Below are positions 34,746 through 43,099 of a stretch of 64,000 bases of DNA, in pieces. A program made the translations under genes and the position numbers. Each line of letters starts with the position of its first letter. Within the stretch, counting starts at the first letter, position 1. The stretch is taken from contig NZ_JAIUMR010000002.1 of NCBI RefSeq assembly GCF_022565475.1, positions 124,001 to 188,000 of the forward strand. Direction: 5' to 3'. Below the pieces are notes generated by a model, which saw only the letters and a program-made list of their open reading frames with translations, was not told the origin of the DNA and did not search any database. Source of the DNA: Aliidiomarina sp. Lineage in GTDB: Bacteria > Pseudomonadota > Gammaproteobacteria > Enterobacterales > Alteromonadaceae.

Positions 34746-35296
34746 GCTTCATTCTGCGTTGCCGGTTTGACCTCATCATAGCGACCACCGGCGACTTTGA
34801 ATAGTCCCGCTGCAATTAACCATAGAATGGCAAACGCTGAATTTAAGAAAAACGCCGGCTGTAAATCTGTAGGCAGCTTTAAGAGCACAGCTGCAATGGA
34901 AATGCTAAGTTGTGTAATTGCCGTAGCTATCATCAGCCAGCTCATCGCATTGGTTTTGGCACGCAAAAACACAGTGCCGACAGCGACCAATCCAAGCACG
35001 CTCAAATACATGAAGTTAGCTGGATTATCCTCATTCCCGATAATACCAACGGCAAGATTCAGCCAGATAATCAACAAGCAGTTGATTACTGCAATGGTCA
35101 TACCCACGCGAAAGGCAGTGTTCGTCGACAACTTCGCACCCACCTCGATCAGTAAACCCGAGCCGCCCAACAACACTGCCGCCACGACAAAATCGAATGC
35201 GGTCCATTGCACCTCATCAGTGAAGCGCATCGCAATCGCCGGTGTTATTAACAAAGCCACAACCAAGCCCCAACCCAATACTCGAAACCAAGACAT
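34742..35296 (-). CDS. Small integral membrane protein, partner of the winged-helix regulator
   Basis: The ATG at 35296 (MSWFRVLGWG) has GGAGG six bases upstream and is preferred to the GTG at 35308; 184 residues with six hydrophobic spans. No family motif is recognised. The overlap of 4 bases with the winged-helix gene suggests coupling and a shared task, for example signal sensing or modulation of the regulator. Confidence 0.7.
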   Translation of the reverse strand: MSWFRVLGWGLVVALLITPAIAMRFTDEVQWTAFDFVVAAVLLGGSGLLIEVGAKLSTNTAFRVGMTIAVINCLLIIWLNLAVGIIGNEDNPANFMYLSVLGLVAVGTVFLRAKTNAMSWLMIATAITQLSISIAAVLLKLPTDLQPAFFLNSAFAILWLIAAGLFKVAGGRYDEVKPATQNEA

Positions 35297-35377
35297 ACTC
35301 ACCTCCACAGTTAACTAAACGCTGGCAGCGTAGACGAAGCGAACAACGAAAGTCATGAGCAAATTCTGAGGAGTTGC

Positions 35378-35409
35378 TGATTGGTGGGAAATTGCTTAAA
35401 TGATTGGTG
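35378..35409. repeat. Direct repeat TGATTGGTG upstream of the membrane-protein/regulator pair
   Basis: TGATTGGTG occurs at 35378-35386 and 35401-35409, 23 bases apart, i.e. about two helical turns, in the 200-base gap between the membrane gene (start 35296) and the DUF4160 gene. Winged-helix regulators often bind such tandem sites, so the regulator at 33699-34745 is a candidate ligand. Weak evidence. Confidence 0.3.
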
Positions 35410-35455
35410 ATTTGTAAGGAGAGAGTCATGCTTATGTTGGTAATTTTAATTTAAC

Positions 35456-35484
35456 TTGTCTCTAAAAAGAGACTATTCTATAGT
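35456..35484 (+). promoter_or_regulatory. Promoter with embedded operator of the DUF4160/DUF2442-HTH pair
   Basis: TTGTCT (35456-35461) and TATAGT (35479-35484) with a 17-base spacer make a good sigma-70 promoter. A perfect dyad GTCTCT-AAAA-AGAGAC (35458-35473) overlaps the -35 box and spacer, so bound protein would block polymerase. The DUF4160 ATG is 15 bases after the -10 box, giving a very short leader. Autorepression by the HTH of the second gene is the obvious inference. Confidence 0.65.
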
Positions 35485-35498
35485 TAATAGAGGTAAGG

Positions 35499-35768
35499 AT
35501 GCCTGAAATAGATGCGTGGTTAGGATTGTCATTTCGAATGTACTTCTTTGATATCCAACAGCACGCCCAACCTCATGTGCACGTTTGTTATGGTGAATAT
35601 GAATTAGTAATTGCGATTCAATCGGGCGAAAATTTGGCGGGATATTTGCCAAGTCGACAACGAAGGCGAGCTGAGCAGCATATAAAAAAACATCGAGTTC
35701 AACTTTTAGCAATGTGGGGCTTAGCGGTCATTGGCGTTAACCCAGGAAAATTAGGTGCGATATGTTAA
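35499..35768 (+). CDS. DUF4160 protein, putative toxin partner
   Basis: 89 residues. The DUF4160 signature is present: GLSFRMYFFDIQQHAQPHVH with the conserved His pair, then YGEYELVIAI, SGENLAGYLPSRQRRRAEQH and a C-terminal Trp region. Start ATG with AGAGG close upstream. The 3' end overlaps the DUF2442-HTH gene by 7 bases. DUF4160 and DUF2442 genes commonly occur as pairs with toxin-antitoxin-like structure, but biochemical activity is not established to my knowledge. Confidence 0.85.
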   Translation: MPEIDAWLGLSFRMYFFDIQQHAQPHVHVCYGEYELVIAIQSGENLAGYLPSRQRRRAEQHIKKHRVQLLAMWGLAVIGVNPGKLGAIC

Positions 35769-36283
35769 AAATAGTTGATGTCGAATATCTTGGGAAATGT
35801 AATTTTGAGTTCGTTTTTAACGACGGACTTAAGGGGATGGCTGATCTTGAAGAGTTATTTGAGCAACCTAGTTTCGCTAACGGTGCCTATATAGAGAAGT
35901 TCTCACTCACTGCTGAAGGTAATCTACGCTGGGGACGAAGTGAATTAACCGCCACAGATGCAAAGCGTTATTCAATTCAGCTCACACCAACCACGTGCCT
36001 CGAACCTGCGGATGTCGAGTCTATTCTCAAACAAGCAGCGTGGGACTCTTTAAAACTCGGTCGCGCAGATATTCTCCAAGCCGCACTGCGGGCGTATGTA
36101 GAAAAGTTTGGCCATAAAAATGTCATAGCACGGGCTGGTATCAAGAGTCGAACAAGTGCCTATCGTTCGTTGAAACCTAATACCACACCGAATTTCTCAA
36201 CCATGGTTCAAATCGGTCATGCGGTCATCGAGCTAGCCCAAGAACGTGATCACGAAAAAGCTAACAAGAATCCAGCGGAATAA
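35762..36283 (+). CDS. DUF2442 domain fused to a helix-turn-helix, putative antitoxin/autoregulator
   Basis: 173 residues. Residues 1-80 are DUF2442 (VEYLGKCNFEFVFNDGLKG, DLEELFEQPSF, LRWGRSELTATD). Residues 95-160 resemble the HTH of HigA/addiction-module antidotes: ALRAYVEKFGHKNVIARAGI, KSRTSAYRSL, then PNFSTMVQIGHAVIEL. DUF2442 proteins are usually just the first part, so the attached DNA-binding domain is worth noting. It overlaps the DUF4160 gene and, by 23 bases, the convergent XRE gene. Likely binds the dyad at 35458-35473. Confidence 0.8.
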   Translation: MLKIVDVEYLGKCNFEFVFNDGLKGMADLEELFEQPSFANGAYIEKFSLTAEGNLRWGRSELTATDAKRYSIQLTPTTCLEPADVESILKQAAWDSLKLGRADILQAALRAYVEKFGHKNVIARAGIKSRTSAYRSLKPNTTPNFSTMVQIGHAVIELAQERDHEKANKNPAE

Positions 36284-37016
36284 TGCTTGGCGATGGTTCG
36301 GCATCGGTGGCGTGCATGGCGACGGCGACTTGGCAACTGGGGGCGTCGGCGAAGAGTAACTCCGAAGCTTCGGCGTATTTATCGATGACTTGGCGAAGTT
36401 CGTCTTGGAGTTTGCGAGCGGCATGCTCGGGTAGATGCAGCGGTTTTAGCAGCATAAAGTCGAGGGATTCACGCTTATCATTTAACAGCCGAGCACTGGT
36501 GTCGGTTAAGGCCTGTGTAATCGATTGCCGTAAAACGCGGCTATTGGCGCGAAATCCTAACGGCGCACGAACCACGAACTTCACTTGGTTGCCGGGCGCT
36601 ACCGCAATTAACTCCAAATTTTCCAACGCACGCAAATATCGATAAGTACTGAGTTCACTCAGGCCATGCGCTTCGGCAATTTCTTTGGGTGATTGTTGCT
36701 CAAAAAACAACGCTACAAAATAGGCATAAAGGTGTGGGTTGTCGGCGAAGGCGGCGTCCTGGCGGTCACTAAAAAAGTAGTGGGTCCCGTGCGTGACCGT
36801 GGCCGAGTCGATAAGCTCAAGACCATCAAGCCCACAAATTTCCGCCAGCCGCAGTAACCGCGTCAGGGTAATATCATCCTGATTCAGCATACGCGTGACC
36901 GTTACCACCGACAGATTCATGCGCTCGGCGAGCATGGTGTAGGTAATACCTTGGCGTTTCAGTTCTTGTTTAATCCGCGTTAAGCAGCGTTGAACCGTGA
37001 GCGTCGCTAGGGTCAT
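36261..37016 (-). CDS. XRE-family regulator
   Basis: 251 residues. N-terminal Cro/C1 helix-turn-helix (residues 10-70): TRIKQELKRQGITYTMLAER, MNLSVVTVTRMLNQDDITLT. The rest is an unassigned ligand/dimerisation region including a possible second winged-helix-like part (SPKEIAEAHGLSELSTYRYL). A pair of identical-core palindromes begins 17 bases upstream of its start codon, between it and the divergent M23 peptidase gene, so autorepression and control of the peptidase are likely. Its 3' end overlaps the convergent DUF2442-HTH gene. Confidence 0.82.
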   Translation of the reverse strand: MTLATLTVQRCLTRIKQELKRQGITYTMLAERMNLSVVTVTRMLNQDDITLTRLLRLAEICGLDGLELIDSATVTHGTHYFFSDRQDAAFADNPHLYAYFVALFFEQQSPKEIAEAHGLSELSTYRYLRALENLELIAVAPGNQVKFVVRAPLGFRANSRVLRQSITQALTDTSARLLNDKRESLDFMLLKPLHLPEHAARKLQDELRQVIDKYAEASELLFADAPSCQVAVAMHATDAEPSPSIIPLDSC

Positions 37017-37032
37017 ATCGAACCGCCTTTTA

Positions 37033-37069
37033 TATCATTTTATGATAGTTAAGCTATCATAAAATGATA
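37033..37069. promoter_or_regulatory. Double operator: two TATCAT-N3-ATGATA palindromes
   Basis: TATCATTTTATGATA (37033-37047) and TATCATAAAATGATA (37055-37069) are each a palindrome with arms TATCAT/ATGATA. Together they form a perfect 16-bp inverted repeat with a 5-base spacer. Their centres are 22 bases apart, on the same face of the helix. The element sits 17 bases upstream of the XRE gene and 85 bases upstream of the M23 gene. This is the most convincing repressor operator in the window, and the XRE protein is the natural ligand. Confidence 0.85.
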
Positions 37070-37153
37070 GATAGTAAATTGAAACCACCAAACTATTGCT
37101 CCACCACCGTGCACTCTCTAAAGTTCATGACATTGAAACTGCACAGGTGAACT

Positions 37154-38143
37154 ATGAAAAATCGCGACTGGTTAAAAGCTTGGTATACACCGATATTCTT
37201 TGCGCTACCGACGTATTTCCTGTTGATGTTTGCCCTCCAAATGGTCGCTGATGTCGACCTTAACCGCTGGCTTAAACTCGGGCTCTACTTTGCTTTGTAT
37301 TTTTTCTTTGTGTGGTTTCTGGCAAAAATTGCCAATGCTGGAACCGACCTTGCCACGGAACGACACCCCGCCTATGACTGGCCGATTTCAGGGCCGATTC
37401 GCTACGTTGGAAAATATGTATTCTTCCTCACCTTCTATCCCACGCTAATATTGTCGTCGCTGAATCCGTTTCAATTCGTGCAACAATTTCGGCAAATTTT
37501 CGGTCAGGCCAAAGCGGCCAAGCGCTTGCAAGGTAACGAAGAGACCAACGCCAATTACCAAACGAAAGCGACCTACCGACTGCCTTTTAGCGGCGAGTGG
37601 TTGGTGTTTAATGGTGGCTTGAAAGAGGCGACGTCACACTCGTGGCAAGTGCTAGCACAACGTTATGCCTATGATTTCGTGCAAGCTGATGCGGAGTTTC
37701 GTCGTCACCGCGGCCAAGGTATGCGCTTGCGCGACTATTTCTGTTACGACCAACCGATTCTTGCTGCGGCCGACGGCGAGGTCGTTGATGTCGTCGATAA
37801 AATCGGCCCTGCGCCGTTAGTTGGTTTTGGAATTGCCGATTTCCTCTGCCGTCATTTCGCTGGCAACCATGTGGTGATTCGCCACGCCGATGGTGAATAT
37901 GGTTTCTATGCTCATTTAATCAAAGGCACGATTCCGGTCAAAATTGGTGACTTCGTCAAGGCTGGCGAAGAAATTGGTCGCTGCGGCCATACCGGTCATT
38001 CGTCCGAACCGCACCTACATTTCCACCTGCAGGACACCCCCAGCATTTTCACTGGCATGGGTTTACCGATTCGCTTTCACGGGGTGGGCGAGATTGTTCG
38101 CGGCCAGCGCGTGGTTGGTACGCCGGTAAGCTCACCCAATTAA
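37154..38143 (+). CDS. Membrane-anchored M23 (LytM-type) peptidase
   Basis: 329 residues. Two or three hydrophobic spans (residues 14-110) precede an M23 domain. Family features: SHSWQVLAQRYAYDFV with the first zinc His/Asp region, GEVVDVVDKIG, NHVVIRHADGEYGFYAHLIK, then GHTGHSSEPHLHFHLQD with the HxH zinc motif. Such enzymes cleave peptidoglycan cross-bridges or act as cell-wall regulators. It is divergent from the XRE regulator across a double operator, so expression is probably repressed until a signal. Its stop overlaps the convergent sigma-54 activator by 4 bases. Confidence 0.85.
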   Translation: MKNRDWLKAWYTPIFFALPTYFLLMFALQMVADVDLNRWLKLGLYFALYFFFVWFLAKIANAGTDLATERHPAYDWPISGPIRYVGKYVFFLTFYPTLILSSLNPFQFVQQFRQIFGQAKAAKRLQGNEETNANYQTKATYRLPFSGEWLVFNGGLKEATSHSWQVLAQRYAYDFVQADAEFRRHRGQGMRLRDYFCYDQPILAAADGEVVDVVDKIGPAPLVGFGIADFLCRHFAGNHVVIRHADGEYGFYAHLIKGTIPVKIGDFVKAGEEIGRCGHTGHSSEPHLHFHLQDTPSIFTGMGLPIRFHGVGEIVRGQRVVGTPVSSPN

Positions 38144-40005
38144 AGCTCCAGCTCTTTTAGGCGGCGCCAGAGGGTCGTCGGGCTGATGCCAAGGAATTCG
38201 GCGGTGCGCGTGCGGTTGCCATTGAAGCGTTCGAGCGCTTCAAGGATTTTCTGGCGTTCCACTTGCTGCAAGGTGTTGCCGTCATGACCGTTGTGCCGAG
38301 AAGATGGCGCACGTTGGTAAATTTCGGGAGCAATCTGGCGCAGTGCTTGGCGGAAGGTGTCGTTTAAACCGTAAATCGAGGATGAAACGACAATCCGCTC
38401 GAGCAGATTTTCGAGCTGGCGCACGTTTCCGGGCCAGTGATATTGACTGAAGTCGGGCAGTAACTCGCGAATTAACGCGTCAATATCGATGTTAATTTGA
38501 TACTGCTCGGCGATCTTATTCATGAAATAGGTCATCAGCGGCTCAAGATCTTCAAGGCGCTCTTTCAGTGGCGGTAAATTAACAATGAATACGTTCAGTC
38601 GATAGTACAAATCTTCTCGAAAATTCCCAGCGCGCACTTCTTCCATCAAGTCGTGATGGCAGGCAGCGACAAACTTGATATTCAATGGAATCGAGCGCCG
38701 CGAACCGACCGGCCGCACTTCTCGCTCCTGCAGGACGCGCAACAATTTGGCTTGCTGTGGCATCGGCAGGGCGTTAATTTCGTCCATAAAAAAGGTGCCA
38801 TTATTGGCTGATTCGAGCAGACCCGACTTACCGCCACTGCGCGAATGGGTAAACGCCCCGTCGGCATAACCAAACAATTCTGACTCGAATAATTCGCTTG
38901 GGATTGCCGCGCAGTTAATGGCAATAAATGGCCCTTCGGAAAAATGCGACGCGTAATGAATCTCGCGCGCGGCTAGCTCTTTACCCGTGCCGGTTTCGCC
39001 TTGCAGCAGCACGGTTCCCGGCGTCGCGCCGTAAACCTTCAATAACTTCGCCACTTCGCCCATTTTCTGCGAACGGTGAATCAGTCGTGACTGACTTTTC
39101 GCGTCGCTAATGGTCGACATCGGCGTTGCGCGGAAACGATAGAGGTAACCGACTAACTCGTCGTTCACTTCAAATGGCTTCTTATCGACATGGCAAAGCC
39201 GTTCGTTCAGGGTAATACTCTCGGCGGAAACACTGGTGCTTTGCAAAAAGCGCGAGTCGAGCACGCGGTCAATGCGTCGGTTCGGTTTTAGTCCTGGCAC
39301 CAGCTGCGCTGCACCAGGGTTGAAATGAACAATAATATCGTCGGCGTTGGTGATAATGGACGCAGTTTGGGTGTTTTCTAATAAAAACTCGGCAAAAGCC
39401 GTTTGCTCCAGTCGGCGTTTCTCGGTCACCGCTCGGTCAATTGCCCGCTGAATCAAGTTCCGACAGGATTCCCGAGAATACACCATTACATAGGGAATAT
39501 CGGCCGCTTCGGCTAAGTCACACACGAAGCTCGAGCCGATCACGACACCGAAACGTGACGGCTGCATGTTGTTAAACAAGTCTTTCGCTTCATCGACTGT
39601 GGTGTAGGTTTTGTGGGTGATATTCAGCCCTTGAAAATAGTCGCCGACGTCGGTTTGCAGCAACTGGTGAGCGTGCGTCAACAAGAGCACATCGCTACTC
39701 ACGGCGCGAGCCTTTAACAGCGCTACAAACAAGTCACTTTGGTTCATTTCCAACGCAACAACAGGCACGGGCAGAGTGTCTTGCAAGTAAAAGGCATTGG
39801 CGCCGGCACTCATGAAAACGTCGATGGCGTCATGCTCAATCAAGCGTCGGGCTGCATGCAGGGCGTCATTAAAAATACTGTCGATAATCGTGACGTCGGC
39901 CACATCACGAAATTCAGGCAACAGCGAGTGCACCATCTTATTCAGTTTGGTGTTACCAATTAAACAAAGACGTACTTTACTCGCTTGTTTATTGGAAAAC
40001 TCCAC
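38140..40005 (-). CDS. PrpR-type sigma-54-dependent activator
   Basis: 621 residues; GTG start with GGGAG 8 bases upstream. Domains: PrpR_N sensor (about 10-185, e.g. MSAGANAFYLQ and PVPVVALEMNQ), PAS-like segment (about 205-300), AAA+ sigma-54 interaction domain (from about 305: Walker A GETGTGKE, Walker B GTFFMDEIN), Fis-type HTH at the end (GNRTRTAEFLGISPTTLWRR). The loop normally GAFTGA reads GAFTHS. PrpR of enterobacteria senses 2-methylcitrate. Here the gene is last in the 13-gene operon (21 bases after leuD-like), so it probably activates its own operon through the -24/-12 promoter at 55621-55637. Confidence 0.92.
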   Translation of the reverse strand: MEFSNKQASKVRLCLIGNTKLNKMVHSLLPEFRDVADVTIIDSIFNDALHAARRLIEHDAIDVFMSAGANAFYLQDTLPVPVVALEMNQSDLFVALLKARAVSSDVLLLTHAHQLLQTDVGDYFQGLNITHKTYTTVDEAKDLFNNMQPSRFGVVIGSSFVCDLAEAADIPYVMVYSRESCRNLIQRAIDRAVTEKRRLEQTAFAEFLLENTQTASIITNADDIIVHFNPGAAQLVPGLKPNRRIDRVLDSRFLQSTSVSAESITLNERLCHVDKKPFEVNDELVGYLYRFRATPMSTISDAKSQSRLIHRSQKMGEVAKLLKVYGATPGTVLLQGETGTGKELAAREIHYASHFSEGPFIAINCAAIPSELFESELFGYADGAFTHSRSGGKSGLLESANNGTFFMDEINALPMPQQAKLLRVLQEREVRPVGSRRSIPLNIKFVAACHHDLMEEVRAGNFREDLYYRLNVFIVNLPPLKERLEDLEPLMTYFMNKIAEQYQINIDIDALIRELLPDFSQYHWPGNVRQLENLLERIVVSSSIYGLNDTFRQALRQIAPEIYQRAPSSRHNGHDGNTLQQVERQKILEALERFNGNRTRTAEFLGISPTTLWRRLKELEL

Positions 40006-40026
40006 GGCACTCTCCCGCTGTAATGG

Positions 40027-40674
40027 TTAGTCCCCGGACTGAAAGAGCCAAGGGCGTTGTTGTCGGCGTTGTTGCTCGAATTGCAAAATCGCGTCTTTTT
40101 CGCGTAACGTCTCGCCTATACTATCAAGCCCAGCGAGAAGCGCTGCTTTTTTATTTGCGTCAATATGAAATGGCCAAACTTGCTCACCGCTCGACACGGT
40201 TTGTGCCTCAAGGTCGATGGTCAATTGCAAGCTCTGCACCGAACGCGACTCAATTGCCAAAATTTGCTTCACCTCAGTGTCACTGAGCGTGATCGGTAAA
40301 AGACCGTTGTTAAAACAATTTTGCCAAAAAATATCACCAAAACTTGGGGCAATAATGGCGCGAATACCGAAGTCACGCAATGCCCAAACCGCATGCTCAC
40401 GGCTTGAGCCGCAGCCAAAGTTTGCGCCAGCGACGACAATCTCGGCATGGGTGTAAGGCGTCTGATTTAAAATAAAACTCGGGTTTTTCTTGCGCGTGCT
40501 GGGGTCGATATCGACATCACCTGGCGTCAAATAGCGTTCATCGTCAAAGAGAAAGTCGCCATAGCCAAACTTCTCAAGCTTCTTTAAGTAGTTTTTCGGC
40601 AGCATCGCATCGGTATCAATGTTGGCGCGCGGAAAGGGGACGACGATGCCTTTCACGGTTGTAAATGGTTTCAT
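40027..40674 (-). CDS. leuD: LeuD-type dehydratase small subunit
   Basis: 215 residues, normal length. N-terminal [20 protein letters not shown] and the swivel-domain motif [13 protein letters not shown] are typical of the isopropylmalate isomerase/aconitase small subunit. Overlaps leuC-like by 4 bases (ATGA), so translation is coupled. No leuA or leuB is near; it lies in a catabolic operon, so it may be a paralogue acting on another cis-dicarboxylate such as maleate, citraconate or dimethylmaleate rather than on isopropylmaleate. Sequence alone cannot decide. Confidence 0.9.
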   Translation of the reverse strand: MKPFTTVKGIVVPFPRANIDTDAMLPKNYLKKLEKFGYGDFLFDDERYLTPGDVDIDPSTRKKNPSFILNQTPYTHAEIVVAGANFGCGSSREHAVWALRDFGIRAIIAPSFGDIFWQNCFNNGLLPITLSDTEVKQILAIESRSVQSLQLTIDLEAQTVSSGEQVWPFHIDANKKAALLAGLDSIGETLREKDAILQFEQQRRQQRPWLFQSGD

Positions 40675-42086
40675 TTGAGTAGCTCCCGCACGTCAGTGAT
40701 GTGGCCGTGGATCGCCGCCGCAGCAGCCATAATCGGGCTCATTAAATGGGTGCGCCCACCTTTGCCCTGACGACCTTCAAAATTCCGATTCGAGGTTGCA
40801 GCACAACGTTCGAATTCACCCAGTTTATCGTCGTTCATGCCTAAGCACATGGAACAGCCGGAGTCGCGCCACTCGAACCCTGCGGCAATAAAAATAGCCG
40901 CCAAACCTTCCGCTTCCGCTTGTGCTTTCACTAGACCCGACCCCGGCACAATAATCGCCTGTTGCACGTTGGCAGCGACCCGTTCGCCTTCGACGAGATC
41001 AGCGACCGCACGAAGATCTTCAATACGCGCATTAGTGCAGGAGCCGATAAAGACCTTATCGATGGCTAAACCCAGTAACGGTTGACCGGCTGCGAGCCCC
41101 ATATAGTTGAGTGCGCGCTGCATGCTGCTGGTGTCGGCATCACGGGCGTTTGCCAAGCTAGGAATTTGACCATCGACGCCAATGACCATTTCCGGTGAGG
41201 TTCCCCACGTCACCTGCGGTGCGAGGTTGGCAACGTCGATGTGTATTTCGGTGTCAAACGTCGCGTCGGAGTCAGAGTGCAAGGTTTGCCAATAGTCCTC
41301 GGCTTGCGCCAAGGCTTCGCCCCGTGGCGCACGCGGGCGACCACGCACATAAGCGGCGGTCACTTCGTCGAAGGCGACTAAACCGGCTCGGGCACCTGCT
41401 TCAATGGTCATATTACATAACGTCATGCGGGCTTCGACACTGAGTGAACGGACGACGTCACCAGCGTACTCAATGGCATAGCCGCGCCCACCGGCGGTGC
41501 CGATTTTTTCAATGAGGGCGAGAATCAAGTCTTTAGCGCCAATACCCGGTGGTAACTTGCCGTCGAAAGTGACGCGCATGTTCTTCAATTTTTGCGTTCG
41601 CAAGGTTTGCGTCGCTAACACATGCTCTACTTCGCTAGTGCCAATCCCCATCGCTAAGGTCGCTAGCGCACCGTGGGTCGAGGTGTGTGAATCACCACAC
41701 ACAATCGTCATACCCGGCAAGGTTAGACCCTGTTCGGGGCCAATGACATGGACAATGCCTTGTCGTGCGTCGGTTAAATCAAACAACTCGACACCGAACT
41801 CAGCGCAGTTGTCGGCGAGGGTTTTGACTTGTTTACGGGCAATGGCGTCTTCAATACCAATCAGACCGTGTTCACGAAATCGGGTTGGCACCGCATGATC
41901 GGGGACGGCTAAGTTCGCATCCAAACGCCAAGGCTTGCGGCCAAACTGACGCAAACCATCGAAGGCTTGGGGCGACGTAATTTCATGCAGTAACTGCCGG
42001 TCGATGTAAAGCAAGCTGGTGCCATCATCAAGTGTAGTCACTAAGTGTTCATGCCAAAGTTTGTCGTAAAGCGTTGCGCCTGCCAT
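40671..42086 (-). CDS. leuC: LeuC-type Fe-S dehydratase large subunit
   Basis: 471 residues. All iron-sulfur ligands are present: Cys in [13 protein letters not shown] and the Cys pair in [10 protein letters not shown]. Substrate-site segments [20 protein letters not shown] and [20 protein letters not shown] follow the LeuC pattern; AGGAG lies 6 bases before the ATG. LeuCD interconverts 2- and 3-isopropylmalate through a cis-alkene. Close relatives hydrate maleate or dimethylmaleate in degradative routes (established for the HbzIJ and DmdAB types). The operon context with amidase, CoA-transferase and lyase favours such a role. The canonical function remains possible. Confidence 0.92.
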   Translation of the reverse strand: MAGATLYDKLWHEHLVTTLDDGTSLLYIDRQLLHEITSPQAFDGLRQFGRKPWRLDANLAVPDHAVPTRFREHGLIGIEDAIARKQVKTLADNCAEFGVELFDLTDARQGIVHVIGPEQGLTLPGMTIVCGDSHTSTHGALATLAMGIGTSEVEHVLATQTLRTQKLKNMRVTFDGKLPPGIGAKDLILALIEKIGTAGGRGYAIEYAGDVVRSLSVEARMTLCNMTIEAGARAGLVAFDEVTAAYVRGRPRAPRGEALAQAEDYWQTLHSDSDATFDTEIHIDVANLAPQVTWGTSPEMVIGVDGQIPSLANARDADTSSMQRALNYMGLAAGQPLLGLAIDKVFIGSCTNARIEDLRAVADLVEGERVAANVQQAIIVPGSGLVKAQAEAEGLAAIFIAAGFEWRDSGCSMCLGMNDDKLGEFERCAATSNRNFEGRQGKGGRTHLMSPIMAAAAAIHGHITDVRELLK

Positions 42087-42094
42087 TTGGACTC

Positions 42095-42511
42095 CTAATT
42101 TCTCGGCTCAACCTGTTGCCATTCTACCCATTGGTGCACTTCGTCCTGACTCGTGTCGGCAAAACGGTAACCGCACCAAGAGGTCAACGTGCCGTTCTGC
42201 TGCGGTTCAATAATGCACAAAGGGCGTGTGCACTGCGCGGTAGTCGTTTCGTCGGCAGCCAGTGCTTGCAACCGAGTGCGCTCAGCCGCTTGTTGCTGAT
42301 CATTGCCGGCACTCATTGCAGCAACGTGGGCGACAAAACTGCGAACATAGTCTTGGCGGTAACTGGCGCAGGCTTCACCCTCATCACTTAGCCCCTGCTG
42401 CACAACTTGTTGTGCTGGCGTGAGCTGTGGACCTGTGGCGACACAAGCGACCAATAGCCCAGTTCCGAAAATAGCCAGAATCAGCCGAAATTTAATCACG
42501 AACCACCTCAT
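42095..42511 (-). CDS. Small lipoprotein of unknown function
   Basis: 138 residues. Hydrophobic N-terminus with lipobox LVAC (Cys23), then a helical, Gln-rich region and four cysteines ([22 protein letters not shown]) that could form disulfides in the periplasm. No family recognised. It overlaps the amidase gene by 20 bases and lies 8 bases before the leuC-like gene, so it is clearly part of the operon. A GTG 12 bases downstream is an alternative start. Confidence 0.7.
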   Translation of the reverse strand: MRWFVIKFRLILAIFGTGLLVACVATGPQLTPAQQVVQQGLSDEGEACASYRQDYVRSFVAHVAAMSAGNDQQQAAERTRLQALAADETTTAQCTRPLCIIEPQQNGTLTSWCGYRFADTSQDEVHQWVEWQQVEPRN

Positions 42512-43097
42512 CGAGTGTGGCTAAGGTCTCCGCCAGCGATAGCACGTTGACATACTTTAATGCTAGGTCGCGGAGATTCGATTCATGTGCAACATTGTCA
42601 CGATCACCCACTGCTTCACGCGGGACAATTACCCGCAAATTGTGCTGCAAAGCATCGACCGCTGTCGCGCGGACACAGCCGCTGGTGGTTAAACCGGTGA
42701 CCACGACACCATCGACTTGCGCAGCTTGCAATTGCGCGGCCAAATCGGTGCCAAAAAAGGCGCTGGCCCACTGCTTTTCAATCACCAGTTCGTCAGCGTG
42801 ACGATGTAAACGCGGGTCGATGTCCTCTAAGCCGGAACCGCGTTGCAGCACGTTCAAAGCCGGTAATTTCTCACGAAAAACCGACGCTTGGGCATCATTG
42901 TCATACACAACCGTGGTAAAAAAGCAGGGAAAATCCTGCTGACGAAACCACGTCAGCAGGATTTGATTGGCTTCAATCACAGCGTCCGCCGCTGTCGCTA
43001 GCGGACTACGTGTTGGGTCGGTAAACCCAACACTGAGGTCGACGAGGATCAAGGCATACGTTTTGCCCGCGTCAATGTCTCGCTGTGGTAATGCCAT
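42492..43097 (-). CDS. Isochorismatase-family amidohydrolase (N-carbamoylsarcosine/maleamate amidase-like)
   Basis: 201 residues from the ATG at 43097, which has GGGAG 8 bases upstream; a longer start at 43112 overlaps hyuB. The catalytic triad is visible: Asp in LILVDLSVGFTD, Lys in VIEKQWASAFFGT, Cys in GLTTSGCVRATAVDAL. The FFGTDL and GDRDNVAHESNL segments match N-carbamoylsarcosine and maleamate amidohydrolases more than true isochorismatases. These release ammonia from a carbamoyl or half-amide substrate. It directly follows hyuAB, as expected for a ring-opening then deamidation sequence. Confidence 0.88.
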   Translation of the reverse strand: MALPQRDIDAGKTYALILVDLSVGFTDPTRSPLATAADAVIEANQILLTWFRQQDFPCFFTTVVYDNDAQASVFREKLPALNVLQRGSGLEDIDPRLHRHADELVIEKQWASAFFGTDLAAQLQAAQVDGVVVTGLTTSGCVRATAVDALQHNLRVIVPREAVGDRDNVAHESNLRDLALKYVNVLSLAETLATLDEVVRD

Positions 43098-43099
43098 GC

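Noticed and set aside
40027-42086. Assigning the LeuCD pair to leucine biosynthesis without reservation
   Set aside because: No leuA or leuB is nearby and the genes are in a sigma-54 catabolic operon; kept open as an alternative.
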